NCBI GenBank assembly: GCA_026014805.1
Contig: JAOZHR010000025.1
Location: 1-64,000 of the forward strand
Direction of reading: 5' to 3'
From: Candidatus Bathyarchaeota archaeon
Lineage (GTDB): Archaea; Thermoproteota; Bathyarchaeia; Bathyarchaeales; SOJC01
DNA length: 64,000 nt
Shown here piece after piece: positions 40,569-49,909 of this stretch. Made by a program: the position numbers and the translations under genes. The notes under the pieces were generated by a model. It was given only the letters and a program-made list of their open reading frames with translations, had not been told where the DNA came from and did not search any database. The stretch's first letter is position 1. Each line of letters opens with the position of its first letter.

Positions 40569-41218
40569 AACCTTCCAGATAAAATTCTCCTAAGGCTTGC
40601 AAATTCCCTTTTTAACCTCATACTCCAAGGTATCGATCTACCGAAAGGCTTCACGGCTCCGTTTTTTATCGCTTTAACTATCTCGTTAATACCTGCTTCA
40701 GCGTCAACAAGAGTATAGGCCATTCCAACTTCAGGCGCATAATGAGCATCACTCCCCCCTGTTTGAGGAAGATTAAGTTTATTCGCCATTTCCCGGTTTT
40801 TACGCACTGAAAAAGAGAATGGTACTGCAGAAGAGTTGATGACTTCCATTGCATCGAAATTTCGATTAAGCTGTTCCTCCTCGATTCCCTTAAAGAACGC
40901 GGTCGGATGAGCAACTATTGCCAGTCCGTCAGCGTCATGAATTTCGTCGATAGTTTCAGCAAAAGATAAACCAGCCTTAACAGTAGTGTTGATGTTTAGT
41001 GCCAAAACATGGCCTTGCTTCGTCGTAATCTCAATTCCAGGAATAATTAGTAGACTTCGAATTTTGCTGAACTCCCGTAATCCCCCGACAGTGTCATGGT
41101 CTGCTATGGCAACTCCGTCTAGACGCCGCCTTTTCGAGTAAACGGCCAACTCTTCGGGTGTAATAAAAGCGTCACAAGAATATTTTGTGTGAACGTGCAT
41201 GTCAATTCTTAAAGGCAA
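40565..41218 (-). CDS. PHP-domain phosphoesterase (copy 2)
   Basis: A 217-residue PHP protein with all metal motifs: IDMHVHTKYSCDA, AIADHDTVGG, IIPGIEITT, AIVAHPTAFF and TGGSDAHYAPEVG. It is convergent with ftsZ and shares four bases of the two stop codons. It starts seven bases after the metG stop, so it is probably transcribed with metG. Substrate unknown. Confidence 0.85.
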   Translation of the reverse strand: MPLRIDMHVHTKYSCDAFITPEELAVYSKRRRLDGVAIADHDTVGGLREFSKIRSLLIIPGIEITTKQGHVLALNINTTVKAGLSFAETIDEIHDADGLAIVAHPTAFFKGIEEEQLNRNFDAMEVINSSAVPFSFSVRKNREMANKLNLPQTGGSDAHYAPEVGMAYTLVDAEAGINEIVKAIKNGAVKPFGRSIPWSMRLKREFASLRRILSGRF

Positions 41219-41225
41219 AGAGGTT

Positions 41226-43220
41226 TCACTTTATTTTGCTTCCAGCCTCGACTGACTTGTCGGGTTGAATGATTGAAATGCTTTTACCATCCTCTGCCGC
41301 TAAAATCATTACTTCAGAATCTAAGCCAAAAACACGTTTAGGTGTAAGATTAGTCAAAACAGCAATGTTTTTGCCTTCCAGCTGTGTTGGCTTATAATGC
41401 TGAGCGATGCCTGCTACGGCCTGTTTCAGTTCTCCAGCACCTATGTCAATGGTTAGTTTCACAAGATTCCTTGATTGAGGAACGTTTTCTGCCTTAACAA
41501 TCTTGCCTATTCGTAAGTCGAGCTTAGAGAACTCTTCAAATGTTACGGTGGACGGTGTAGTTTTCGTCTTTTCCAACTTGCTCTGCAACTCCTCTCCGCT
41601 TACCTCTATCTTGCTAAATAACGGTTTTGACTTCTTTACTTTATGACTTGAGGGTAAAAGCTTTGTTGCTTCATCCCACTTTTGCAAACATGTCTCGAAT
41701 GACAAATTGAGAAGAGCTGAAATCCTCTCAGAAGTGAACGGAATGAATGGCTCAAGAGTTATTGCCAGAGTTTTGACAATTTGGACAGCGACGTAGAGCG
41801 TATTTGCGGCTTTTTGCCTATTGGCCTTGAGGAGGTTCCACGGTTCCTTTTCGTTGAAATACTTGTTTCCTATACGGCTGATGTCAATAATTTTCTGCAA
41901 GGCCGACTGCAGCTTGCAGCTTTCCAAGTTTTCCGCCGCCTCCGCTACTCTTTTTTCCACAGCTCTGAGAACGCGTTTGTCGTAGGCGTCAAGGTTGTGT
42001 GTTTTAGGCACCGAGCTCTCAAAATGTTGATTAATGAATGTTAAAGTCCTGTGTATGAAGTTACCTAAAGTATCATTAAGATCAGCATTTATCTTTTCTA
42101 TGAAAATATCCCATGAAAAATTTGTGTCCTTTGTTTCTGGGCGCGTGGATACGAGGAAGTAACGCCAATAGTCTGCTGAGAACAATTCTAGGGCTTCATC
42201 TATCCAGATACCCACTCTGTGGCTTTTAGAGAACCTTTCGCCTTTAAATTGCAAAAATTCAGTTGAAGAAATATTCCACGGCAGGTTGTACTCTTCTTCT
42301 ATAGCAAGAAGCAAAGCTGGAAGGATAATGGTGTGAAAGGGAATGTTGTCTTTACCAATAAAATACAAAGTTTTGACATCTTTATCGAACCAAAACTCCT
42401 TCCATTTTTCTCCCTCTTCACGGTTTTCGAAGTATTCGATCGTAGCTGAGACATAGCCAAGAACAGCCTCAAACCAAACATATATTGTTTTGTTTTCTGC
42501 TCCGGGAAAGGGTGCAGGGATTCCCCATTTATTGTCTCGGGTTAACGCTCGGGGCTTAAGTCCTTCGTTGATTATATTCAGGCTAAATTTTCTAGCGTTA
42601 GAGGGCAATCTGCTGTTACTCTTTATGAATTGGCGAAGCTGACCAGTGAATTTTGGCAAGTCAAAGTACCAGTGCTCGACTTTTTTTATAATGGGTGTAG
42701 ATTTACAGATTGTACAGTAAGGATCAACAAGCTCTGCTGGTTCAAGTAGATGTCCACAAGAGCTACACTGGTCACCTCGAGCCCCTTCAGCACCACAATC
42801 TGGACAGATTCCTTCTATAAACCTGTCCGGCAAGAAGCGGTCACAGTTTGAGCAATAGGGTAATTCGGTTTCTTGAGAAAATATGTAGCCATTTTTGTAT
42901 ATCTTCGAGAAAACATTCTTTACAAATGATTTATGCACAGGGCTTTCTGTTCGTGTATAATTGTCAAAGGAAATTCCCCACTTCTTCCACAAGTCAACTA
43001 CCCTTGCGTGGTTTCTATCCGTAAGCTGCCTTGGTGGAATACCTAATCTAACGGCTTCTACTTCCACAGGCGTTCCATGCTCATCGGAACCTGTCACAAA
43101 AACTACGTCTTCTCCACGCAGTCTGTAGTATCGAGCAACAACATCTGCTGAGAGAATTGACCCTATTAGAGTGCCTAAATGAGGCATATAATTAATGTAA
43201 GGCCACGCGCAGGTGACCAC
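41226..43220 (-). CDS. metG: Methionyl-tRNA synthetase
   Basis: A 664-residue enzyme that charges tRNA-Met. The ATP motif is PHLGTL and the second motif is FSKSHRVGIW (variant KMSKS). Two zinc knuckles lie at about 120-175 (CSNCDRF...CPDC and CSSCGHLL...CTICK). The anticodon-binding helices follow, and a C-terminal OB-fold tRNA-binding domain of about 105 residues (FSKLDLRIGKIVKAENVPQSRNLVKL...). The fused OB domain is often a separate protein in other archaea. The GTG at 43220 leaves VVTCAWPYINY at the start; the true start may be a few codons upstream, where ggaggtg lies. Confidence 0.95.
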   Translation of the reverse strand: MVTCAWPYINYMPHLGTLIGSILSADVVARYYRLRGEDVVFVTGSDEHGTPVEVEAVRLGIPPRQLTDRNHARVVDLWKKWGISFDNYTRTESPVHKSFVKNVFSKIYKNGYIFSQETELPYCSNCDRFLPDRFIEGICPDCGAEGARGDQCSSCGHLLEPAELVDPYCTICKSTPIIKKVEHWYFDLPKFTGQLRQFIKSNSRLPSNARKFSLNIINEGLKPRALTRDNKWGIPAPFPGAENKTIYVWFEAVLGYVSATIEYFENREEGEKWKEFWFDKDVKTLYFIGKDNIPFHTIILPALLLAIEEEYNLPWNISSTEFLQFKGERFSKSHRVGIWIDEALELFSADYWRYFLVSTRPETKDTNFSWDIFIEKINADLNDTLGNFIHRTLTFINQHFESSVPKTHNLDAYDKRVLRAVEKRVAEAAENLESCKLQSALQKIIDISRIGNKYFNEKEPWNLLKANRQKAANTLYVAVQIVKTLAITLEPFIPFTSERISALLNLSFETCLQKWDEATKLLPSSHKVKKSKPLFSKIEVSGEELQSKLEKTKTTPSTVTFEEFSKLDLRIGKIVKAENVPQSRNLVKLTIDIGAGELKQAVAGIAQHYKPTQLEGKNIAVLTNLTPKRVFGLDSEVMILAAEDGKSISIIQPDKSVEAGSKIK

Positions 43221-43333
43221 AACTTTGCCGAGTGAAATGCACCTCCAAAGTACATAGTACCAGAGACATTTTGCATATGCAGATACTTAAATAAAGCGGA
43301 ATAAAAAGAAAAAAAAGGTTTTGAGGACGAGAG

Positions 43334-43927
43334 CTATTCCTCTTTCTGCCACGTAACTCTCGGTCTACGTCCCGAAAGAAAGATGGCTGCGGCTATAATG
43401 ATGGCACTGATGATCGCCAGTATCGAGACTACTGTTAGAAGCGTCACTATGTTGTCCATAGCTTTGAGATAACGCAAGCTATAAGCGTCCATAACTTGGA
43501 TCTGATTATTCCATCCTTTGATAGCATACGTATGCAGCTTACCTTTGTTTGTGTATATCGAAAGATCAACGGAAGTACTGTGTCCTCTAGCGTCATTGGG
43601 GATTGTAAAGGTAATCTCATCAAGCGCAACTGCTGTTTCGCTGCTTACTATGATCACTGGATCGTAAACAATTGTCTTGTTGCCCAGTGGGTCCCAGCCA
43701 TCTTCTGTGTATATCATCCAGTCTGTGAATTCAATGGTTACATTCTTAACTTCTATGGGATCGTCCCCAGTGTTTCTAATAGTGATGTAAATTGCTCCTT
43801 GTTCGCCTGGTTCATACGTATTTTTGTTAACACTCACCCATCCTTCGATGTCTTGCGCTCTAACGGAGGGCACCGAAACCATAGAGAACATCGCCAAAGC
43901 CAATAAAATTATAACTAGTTTTTTCAA
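43334..43927 (-). CDS. Membrane-anchored secreted protein with a CARDB-like domain
   Basis: A 197-residue protein with a signal peptide (MKKLVIILLALAMFSMVSVPSVRAQ), a beta-sandwich (VSVNKNTYEPGEQGAIYITIRNTGDDPIEVKNVTIEF) of the kind seen in CARDB/NEW3 domains, a C-terminal membrane helix (IVTLLTVVSILAIISAIIIAAAIFL) and a short basic tail. It should sit on the outer face of the membrane. No sorting motif precedes the helix. Function unknown. Confidence 0.7.
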   Translation of the reverse strand: MKKLVIILLALAMFSMVSVPSVRAQDIEGWVSVNKNTYEPGEQGAIYITIRNTGDDPIEVKNVTIEFTDWMIYTEDGWDPLGNKTIVYDPVIIVSSETAVALDEITFTIPNDARGHSTSVDLSIYTNKGKLHTYAIKGWNNQIQVMDAYSLRYLKAMDNIVTLLTVVSILAIISAIIIAAAIFLSGRRPRVTWQKEE

Positions 43928-44296
43928 GATATCACCTATCCACTGTGTTCAGGCTTTTTCTATTTAAAACTTGTTAGAGTAAGCATTGGATTTCGAACTA
44001 GGTAAACCTTTGGCCTTGAGGAAATGAGAGGTCAAAAAGTAGTTTTCCATGACTATGACTATTTTAGCGCCTTTCAGCCATAGAATTGGAAGACAAGCTT
44101 TTCAGAGTTCTTAAAAATATTTCCTTTTCGATCTTTTCTTCTGCGTCTCATGCTTTCTACAACTAAAACCATTGACATTATGACTTTTCTGTTTTTCATA
44201 CGCGTCATCTCTAACTGACTAGGATTCGATGGGCGCGCCTTCTCTAAGGAACACTGTCAACAATGAATCCTAATCCGAATAAGACTTTTGCAAACA
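43928..44296. other. 369-base gap, possibly with decayed coding DNA
   Basis: No intact gene. On the minus strand around 44260-44130 two frames read protein-like pieces (GLGFIVDS, then in another frame VFLREGAPIES, then SVRDDAYEKQ) broken by stops and a shift, so this may be an old gene. I cannot name a family. The promoter of the 43334 gene lies at its left end. Confidence 0.3.
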
Positions 44297-45259
44297 TTAG
44301 CTGTGTACTGTTGTGCCTGCTTTTCCCTCCAAGGCTTTCCGCCCCATTTCCAAAGAAGATATAACAGCTTTTTCGCCCCCCGTCTCCACAAATTCTATAG
44401 CTGCCTCAACTTTAGGCGCCATACTCCCGGCTGCAAAATGTCCCTCTCGCAGAAACCTCTTAGCTTCAATAATACTCATTTCGTCAAGATCACTCTGACT
44501 CGATTTTCCGTAATTAAGAAAAACTTTCTCAACATCAGTTAACATTAGAAGGACCTCCGCTCCTACGTCACTAGCAAAAATTCGCGCGCTCAAATCCTTG
44601 TCAATCACCGCCACCACACCCTCTAAACTACCATCGTCTCTGATCACCACAGGAATCCCTCCTCCGCCAACAGCAATAACTATTGCACCGCTCTCAAACA
44701 ACGTTCTAATCGCGTCTTTCTCCAATATCTCCTTAGGTTTAGGCGACGGCACCACCCGTCTATATCCGCGCCCACTATCTTCAACCATCGTCCACCCTTC
44801 CCTTTTTCTCAGCATTTCAGCCTCTCTGGCATTGTAAAATGTCCCTATGGGCTTCGTAGGGTTTTTAAAAGCAACATCGTTCTCATCAACTACTGTTTGG
44901 GTTACAAGAGATACAACCGGAATATTTATGCCAGCTCTGTCCATTTCATTCCGCATTGACTGTTGCAACATATACCCTATCATGCCCTGACTCTGGGCTC
45001 CACAAACGTCCAATGGCATAGGGGGCAAAACATCCCTCAACCGCTCATTTTTAAGGAGAATATCGCCAACTTGAGGACCATTTCCGTGAGTTATTGCAAG
45101 TTTATATCCGTCTTTAATTAGCCCAACAAGATGTTTACAAACTCTTTTCACATTCCCAAACTGCTCTTCAGCAGTTCCCCTCTCCTTATGTTTCAAAATC
45201 GCGTTTCCACCTAAGGCCACTAACACTTTCCGACTCACACAATCACCATCTGTATACAT
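44297..45259 (-). CDS. arcC: Carbamate kinase
   Basis: A 320-residue amino-acid-kinase-family enzyme that makes ATP from carbamoyl phosphate and ADP, or the reverse. Motifs are KVLVALGGNAIL, AITHGNGPQVGDI, MPLDVCGAQSQGMIGYMLQQ, AVGGGGIPV, VIDKDLSARIFASDVGAEVLLMLTDVEKV and GSMAPKVEAAIEFV. All fit carbamate kinase. A GTG at codon 8 is a possible alternative start. No arginine deiminase or ornithine transcarbamylase gene is near, so the source of carbamoyl phosphate is not shown here. Confidence 0.94.
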   Translation of the reverse strand: MYTDGDCVSRKVLVALGGNAILKHKERGTAEEQFGNVKRVCKHLVGLIKDGYKLAITHGNGPQVGDILLKNERLRDVLPPMPLDVCGAQSQGMIGYMLQQSMRNEMDRAGINIPVVSLVTQTVVDENDVAFKNPTKPIGTFYNAREAEMLRKREGWTMVEDSGRGYRRVVPSPKPKEILEKDAIRTLFESGAIVIAVGGGGIPVVIRDDGSLEGVVAVIDKDLSARIFASDVGAEVLLMLTDVEKVFLNYGKSSQSDLDEMSIIEAKRFLREGHFAAGSMAPKVEAAIEFVETGGEKAVISSLEMGRKALEGKAGTTVHS

Positions 45260-45382
45260 TTAGCGGTAGGATAGGAAAGAGAACCAGTTGCATTTTAAAG
45301 CCTTTTCTGAAAAAGTCACATTACATACTTGGAACCTAATAGTTAAAAGAGAAAATCTGTATTCATAACTGGGACGTCTTAT

Positions 45383-47467
45383 ATGGCTACGATTGAAAAA
45401 ATCAAGAAAAGAGACGGTAGAATAGTTGAATTCAACTCCAACAAGATCGCTGAAGCAATTTGGAAAACTGCGAAGGCTGTTGGAGTGAAAGATAAGCCAC
45501 TTACTGTGAATCTTGCTGAGCAAGTTGTAAGCCAGTTAGAGAAGCAACTCGAACCAAATCAGATGCCCACCGTGGAGCAAGTTCAAGATCTTGTGGAAAA
45601 AACACTTATAGAGAACGGGCAAGCCAGCATGGCGAAGGCGTATATTCTTTATCGACAGAAACGAGCTAAGATAAGGAGAACGAAGGCTCTACTGGGTGTC
45701 GTCGACGAGCTTAAACTTCCTTTAAACGCGATTCTTGTGCTAGAGCGACGTTATCTTAAAAAAGACGAGAAAGGCAAAGTCGTCGAATCTACTAATCAAA
45801 TGTTCAGACGAATCGCTAATAGCTTAGCTGAAGTTGAAAAACAATACGGCAAAAGTGAGGACGAAGTAGCCGATTATGAAAATGAATTTTACCATATGAT
45901 GACAAACCTCGAATTCATCCCCAACTCTCCCACGCTCATGAATGCAGGCACAATGTTCAGGCAACTCAGCGCCTGTTTCGTCTTGCCCATAGACGACTCC
46001 ATAGAAAGCATATTCGATACGCTGAAAGCGGCTGCTCTAATTCACAAAACTGGAGGGGGAACTGGCTTCTCGTTCTCGCGACTTAGACCAAGGGGAGATG
46101 TTGTCAGAACCACGGGAGGCATAGCCTCAGGAGCAATATCGTTTGCCAAAATATACGACACTGCGACCGAGGTGATGAAACAAGGTGGTCGACGTAGAGG
46201 TGCTAATATGGGCATACTTCTCGTCAACCATCCTGAAATCATGGACTTTATCGTTGCGAAAGAAAAGGAAGGAGTGCTGAGAAACTTCAACATTTCTGTG
46301 GCTGTTAGTGACAAATTCATGAAGGCAGTTGAAGAAGACAGCGATTTTGATTTAATAAACCCTCGAAATGGTGAAACAGTTGAAACCCTAAAGGCGAGAG
46401 CAATATGGAACCTCATGATAATGATGGCGTGGAAAAACGGCGAGCCTGGTGTGGTTTTCATAGACACGATAAACAGACACAATCCGACACCTCGCTTAGG
46501 GCAAATCGAATCCACCAACCCCTGTGGTGAACAACCACTTTTGCCTTATGAATCCTGCAATTTGGGAAGCATTGACGTAAGCAAGTTCGTGTCTGATGAG
46601 GGCAAAATAAACTGGAATCGACTAAGGCAAACTATACGATTGGCTGTAAGATTTTTAGATGATGTAGTCGACGCTAATGTTTACTTGTTGCCTGAAATAG
46701 AAAATGTAACTAAGGGAAACAGGAAAATCGGCCTAGGAGTAATGGGACTTGCCGACATGTTGATTAAAACGGGTATAAGATACGACACTAAAGAAGGCCT
46801 TCAAACTGGAGAAAAACTCATGAAATTCATAGACACTGAAGCAAAAAAGATGAGTGTAGAGTTAGGTGAAGAGAAGGGAAACTTTCCAAACTTCCACGAA
46901 AGCATTTGGGAAAAACAGTTCAAAACTATGAGAAACGCCACAGTTACAACTATTGCTCCCACTGGTACCATAAGCATAATTGCAGGTTGCTCGCAGGGAA
47001 TTGAGCCGCTCTTTGCAATTGTCTACGTTCGCGAAGTTGCCGAAAGCTTAGGAAGAAGTCTTATTGAGGTGAATCCACTGTTCGAAAGTATAGCTTTGAA
47101 AGAGGGATTCTACGACGAGGAACTGATAAAAAAAATCGCGAAAAAAATGTCCATACAAGATGTGGAAGAGATCCCAGAACGTATAAGGAGACTCTTTGTG
47201 GTGGCTCATGACATGAGCGCAGAGTGGCATGTGCAAATGCAAGCAACTTTCCAGAAGTACACTGATAACGCGGTTTCAAAAACCATAAACTTTCCCAACA
47301 GAGCTACACCTGACCACATTGACGAAGCTTATTGGCTCGCATACAAATCGGGATGCAAAGGTGTGACCGTTTATCGCCACCGTAGCCGAGAAAAACAAGT
47401 TCTGCGACCTGTTGAAAGCGAGGGAACACTTGCAGATATTAGTTTTGGATGCCCAACTTGCATTTAA
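45383..47467 (+). CDS. nrdJ: Class II (adenosylcobalamin-dependent) ribonucleoside-diphosphate reductase
   Basis: A 694-residue enzyme that makes deoxyribonucleotides. An N-terminal ATP-cone (about 1-90: IKKRDGRIVEFNSNKIAEAIWKTAKAVG) gives allosteric control. The catalytic barrel has RQLSACFVLPIDDSIESIFDTLKAAALIHKTGGGTGFSFSRLRP and NPCGEQPLLPYESCNLGSIDVSKFV with the active-site Cys and Glu, then APTGTISIIAGCSQGIEP. The C-terminal redox pair is CPTC at 690-693. The protein is shorter than many NrdJ proteins that carry a long C-terminal zinc tail. The start is an ATG two bases after an AT-rich stretch, probably leaderless. Confidence 0.94.
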   Translation: MATIEKIKKRDGRIVEFNSNKIAEAIWKTAKAVGVKDKPLTVNLAEQVVSQLEKQLEPNQMPTVEQVQDLVEKTLIENGQASMAKAYILYRQKRAKIRRTKALLGVVDELKLPLNAILVLERRYLKKDEKGKVVESTNQMFRRIANSLAEVEKQYGKSEDEVADYENEFYHMMTNLEFIPNSPTLMNAGTMFRQLSACFVLPIDDSIESIFDTLKAAALIHKTGGGTGFSFSRLRPRGDVVRTTGGIASGAISFAKIYDTATEVMKQGGRRRGANMGILLVNHPEIMDFIVAKEKEGVLRNFNISVAVSDKFMKAVEEDSDFDLINPRNGETVETLKARAIWNLMIMMAWKNGEPGVVFIDTINRHNPTPRLGQIESTNPCGEQPLLPYESCNLGSIDVSKFVSDEGKINWNRLRQTIRLAVRFLDDVVDANVYLLPEIENVTKGNRKIGLGVMGLADMLIKTGIRYDTKEGLQTGEKLMKFIDTEAKKMSVELGEEKGNFPNFHESIWEKQFKTMRNATVTTIAPTGTISIIAGCSQGIEPLFAIVYVREVAESLGRSLIEVNPLFESIALKEGFYDEELIKKIAKKMSIQDVEEIPERIRRLFVVAHDMSAEWHVQMQATFQKYTDNAVSKTINFPNRATPDHIDEAYWLAYKSGCKGVTVYRHRSREKQVLRPVESEGTLADISFGCPTCI

Positions 47468-47895
47468 GACACACTCTCTTCATCTGCAAACTTCTTTTGA
47501 ATCTTGAGGTCTAAAACCAATTCAATAACCTTTCTTTCTATTTCGTCTCTGATTCGCCTAACTTCCTCTATAGGTCTGCCCTTTGGGTCTTCCAATCCCC
47601 AATCAACAACTTTCTTAAGTAGACATGCAGGGCAAAATCCCTTTGCCTCACAACCCATGACAACAACTATGTCAGCGTTTTGAAGCATTTCAGTGGTTAG
47701 AAGTTTAGGCTTGTTCTTAGAGATGCCGATTCCTTTTTCCTGCATTGTTTTGACGATTGAGGAATAGATGTTATTCGAGGGCATAGTTCCAGCGCTAAAC
47801 GCTTTGACTTTTCCTTCACCGTGCAAGTTTGCGAAGGCTTCAGCCATTTGACTTCTGCCCGCATTCTCGACGCAGACAAATAATACTTTGGTCAC
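47464..47895 (-). CDS. arsC: Arsenate reductase / low-molecular-weight phosphatase-like protein
   Basis: A 143-residue protein with the phosphatase loop Cys8-VENAGR, and Cys82, Cys88 and Cys91 in MGCEAKGFCPACL, which match the three-Cys relay of thioredoxin-coupled ArsC. DWGLEDPKGRP holds the general acid Asp. It should reduce arsenate to arsenite. It is convergent with nrdJ and shares four bases of the stops. No arsB or arsR gene is near, so a phosphatase role is also possible. Confidence 0.82.
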   Translation of the reverse strand: MTKVLFVCVENAGRSQMAEAFANLHGEGKVKAFSAGTMPSNNIYSSIVKTMQEKGIGISKNKPKLLTTEMLQNADIVVVMGCEAKGFCPACLLKKVVDWGLEDPKGRPIEEVRRIRDEIERKVIELVLDLKIQKKFADEESVS

Positions 47896-48029
47896 CTAAC
47901 TATTCTCCAAAAAATGATCCTATTCAAGTTCGCTCATAGGTCTTTAAAGATGTGAAAGTATACACTAATTACTTTTCACTTGTGTTTTTAAAGCTCTAAA
48001 TTCAAAAATTGTTTGCAGACATAATGCAG

Positions 48030-48350
48030 TTAGTGGAGCTTAGCCCAATGGTGTACTTCGACAACAACTCCTACAGCTAAAACAACGAGTCCACCGATGA
48101 TTGACATCAATCCTTGGAGTAACATTCCAACACTCGTTATCGGCATAAGCACGCCGAGAAGAATAAAAATCATACCAACTCCCATACAAATTCCGTCTAC
48201 AAGAGCAGAAAACCGGTGGCTTTTCGTTTCCTCAACCGGGGAAACTCTTTCTAAGGCAGCGTATCCTTCGATAGGTGCCTGAAGTTGTGTACGGGAGTTT
48301 TCTGCGTCCAATTGGAACACCGAGTAAAAATTGATAATTCGTCCTGACAT
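48030..48350 (-). CDS. Small two-helix membrane protein
   Basis: A 106-residue protein. The first 45 residues are soluble (INFYSVFQLDAENSRTQ...), then two membrane helices (about 51-71 VDGICMGVGMIFILLGVLMPI and 76-98 LLQGLMSIIGGLVVLAVGVVV). No family recognised. It stands alone between arsC and a divergent gene. Not much can be said about its job. Confidence 0.55.
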   Translation of the reverse strand: MSGRIINFYSVFQLDAENSRTQLQAPIEGYAALERVSPVEETKSHRFSALVDGICMGVGMIFILLGVLMPITSVGMLLQGLMSIIGGLVVLAVGVVVEVHHWAKLH

Positions 48351-48552
48351 AATTGATTTACTACCTATCTATCTTTATTTTGAATTAATATTGTCAAAAA
48401 AGATAAAATGGTAGATCTGTTGTAGTTTATTCGATTTCAAAGGACCTATGCAATCATTGCCCAGCTTATTTCCACTATTAATTTCGGAATCTAATTTCAA
48501 AGTCACAACACTTAATGGCCTTTTCGCTGCCTTAAACTATCAAGGTCACCAT

Positions 48553-49098
48553 ATGGAAACTAATATCAACCCGTCAGCAATAAGTACAGTTCTAATATTA
48601 ATGGCGGCAGCCTCTCTTTTCACCATGCTCAGCCTAAGCCAGATGAACTACATAGTTCACGGCGACCTTTACAATTACGGTTTGCAATTCAGCTACAGAT
48701 GGGCGATGCCTTACTGGGTTTTATCTGGAATAATTTTCGGTCTGTCTTGGGTGAATATATTTCTGTCAATAATTGTTACGTTGTACATTTTTAAGAAAAG
48801 TCGAAAATCCACAATAGTTTCTGAAAATGCTCTTCAAGCCAAGAAAATAGAAGAGGCAGTCCAGCTTAGAGAAGAAAAAGAACAGAGAAAACTCAGCGAA
48901 TATGTTGAACCACAAAAAGAGAAACCAGAGGCTCTGAAAGAAGAAATTACAGAGGCATCGAGAGAAGAATTTCTCGGAGAAGAAATCAAGCAACCTGAAG
49001 AAACAATAAAGACGCAGGAAGCACAGACCGATCAACAAGAAACTGAAGAGATATCCATCTCTCTAGAAGATGTTGAACGCCAGCGATCCGTCCTCTAG
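48553..49098 (+). CDS. Membrane protein with long acidic coiled-coil tail
   Basis: About 181 residues from the ATG at 48553. Two membrane helices (STVLILMAAASLFTMLSL and YWVLSGIIFGLSWVNIFLSIIVTLYIF) flank a short loop. The last 100 residues are a Glu/Lys-rich helical tail (AKKIEEAVQLREEKEQRKLSEYVEPQKEKPE...). The open frame reaches 48448, but the first 35 codons do not look membrane-like, so the internal ATG is preferred. Unknown function. Confidence 0.55.
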   Translation: METNINPSAISTVLILMAAASLFTMLSLSQMNYIVHGDLYNYGLQFSYRWAMPYWVLSGIIFGLSWVNIFLSIIVTLYIFKKSRKSTIVSENALQAKKIEEAVQLREEKEQRKLSEYVEPQKEKPEALKEEITEASREEFLGEEIKQPEETIKTQEAQTDQQETEEISISLEDVERQRSVL

Positions 49099-49154
49099 AC
49101 TGGGAACCTAATATAAGGGCAAATTGTCACCAATTCTCTAGGTTTGATGAAAGT

Positions 49155-49796
49155 TTGAAAAAGACAAATTTCCTGATAATCATCTGCACATTGGTTAGTC
49201 TCTTCTATTGGTATGATGTATATTCAAACTTTGCAGAAGAATATCTAGTTTACAGTGGAAGCAGATTGGCACAAGGTGCGTTATGGACTCCTGTCACATC
49301 TCTTTTTATACATTTTGATCCAATACACCTGATAAGTAACATGGTTTTTCTCTATGTTTTCGGGAGGATAGTCGAAGAAGACGCAGGTGCAAAACTGACA
49401 ATGACAGCTTTTCTCGTAGGAGGAGTTGGCTCTCTTATAATTAGCTCATTTTACTATGGATTCAACGTTCCAATGATTGGAGCCTCTGGAGCCATCTTCA
49501 CCTTGTCTGCTGCAGCAATGCTTATCAAACCGTTAAAATCGTCATGGCTTTTCTTTTTCATGCCCCTAGGCTTGGTAGCGATTTTGTTCTTTATTCTTAA
49601 TGTTCTCGCGGTGAGCATGAACTTAGGTGGGAATGTAGGATACATAGCTCATGTCACAGGTTTCCTCCTAGGGATTCCTTTTGGCATAGCGTTGAGTAAA
49701 GGTAAATGGGCAAAGAACTTAAGCGTTACAATTCTGTTGCTCATTGCCTTCTTGGTTATAATTTATCTAATCCAATTCTTTCTCAATTTCTTTTGA
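49155..49796 (+). CDS. Rhomboid-family intramembrane serine protease
   Basis: A 213-residue six-helix protein. The nucleophile Ser111 is in MIGASGAIFTLSAAAM (GxSG) and the catalytic His166 in YIAHVTGFLLGIPFG. His53 and the HLISNM motif (58-63) line the active site. It should cut transmembrane segments of membrane proteins. The start is a TTG because the nearby ATG is followed by a stop after three codons. Confidence 0.9.
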   Translation: MKKTNFLIIICTLVSLFYWYDVYSNFAEEYLVYSGSRLAQGALWTPVTSLFIHFDPIHLISNMVFLYVFGRIVEEDAGAKLTMTAFLVGGVGSLIISSFYYGFNVPMIGASGAIFTLSAAAMLIKPLKSSWLFFFMPLGLVAILFFILNVLAVSMNLGGNVGYIAHVTGFLLGIPFGIALSKGKWAKNLSVTILLLIAFLVIIYLIQFFLNFF

Positions 49797-49909
49797 GCGA
49801 CATCTATGTTTCGTAGATGTCGATCACAGCGCGTACGCGTAGCAGTAATAATTATTGTTGCTTCATAACGTTAAATTGTCAAATATGCTAGTTTGTTTAA
49901 GGGATAGCG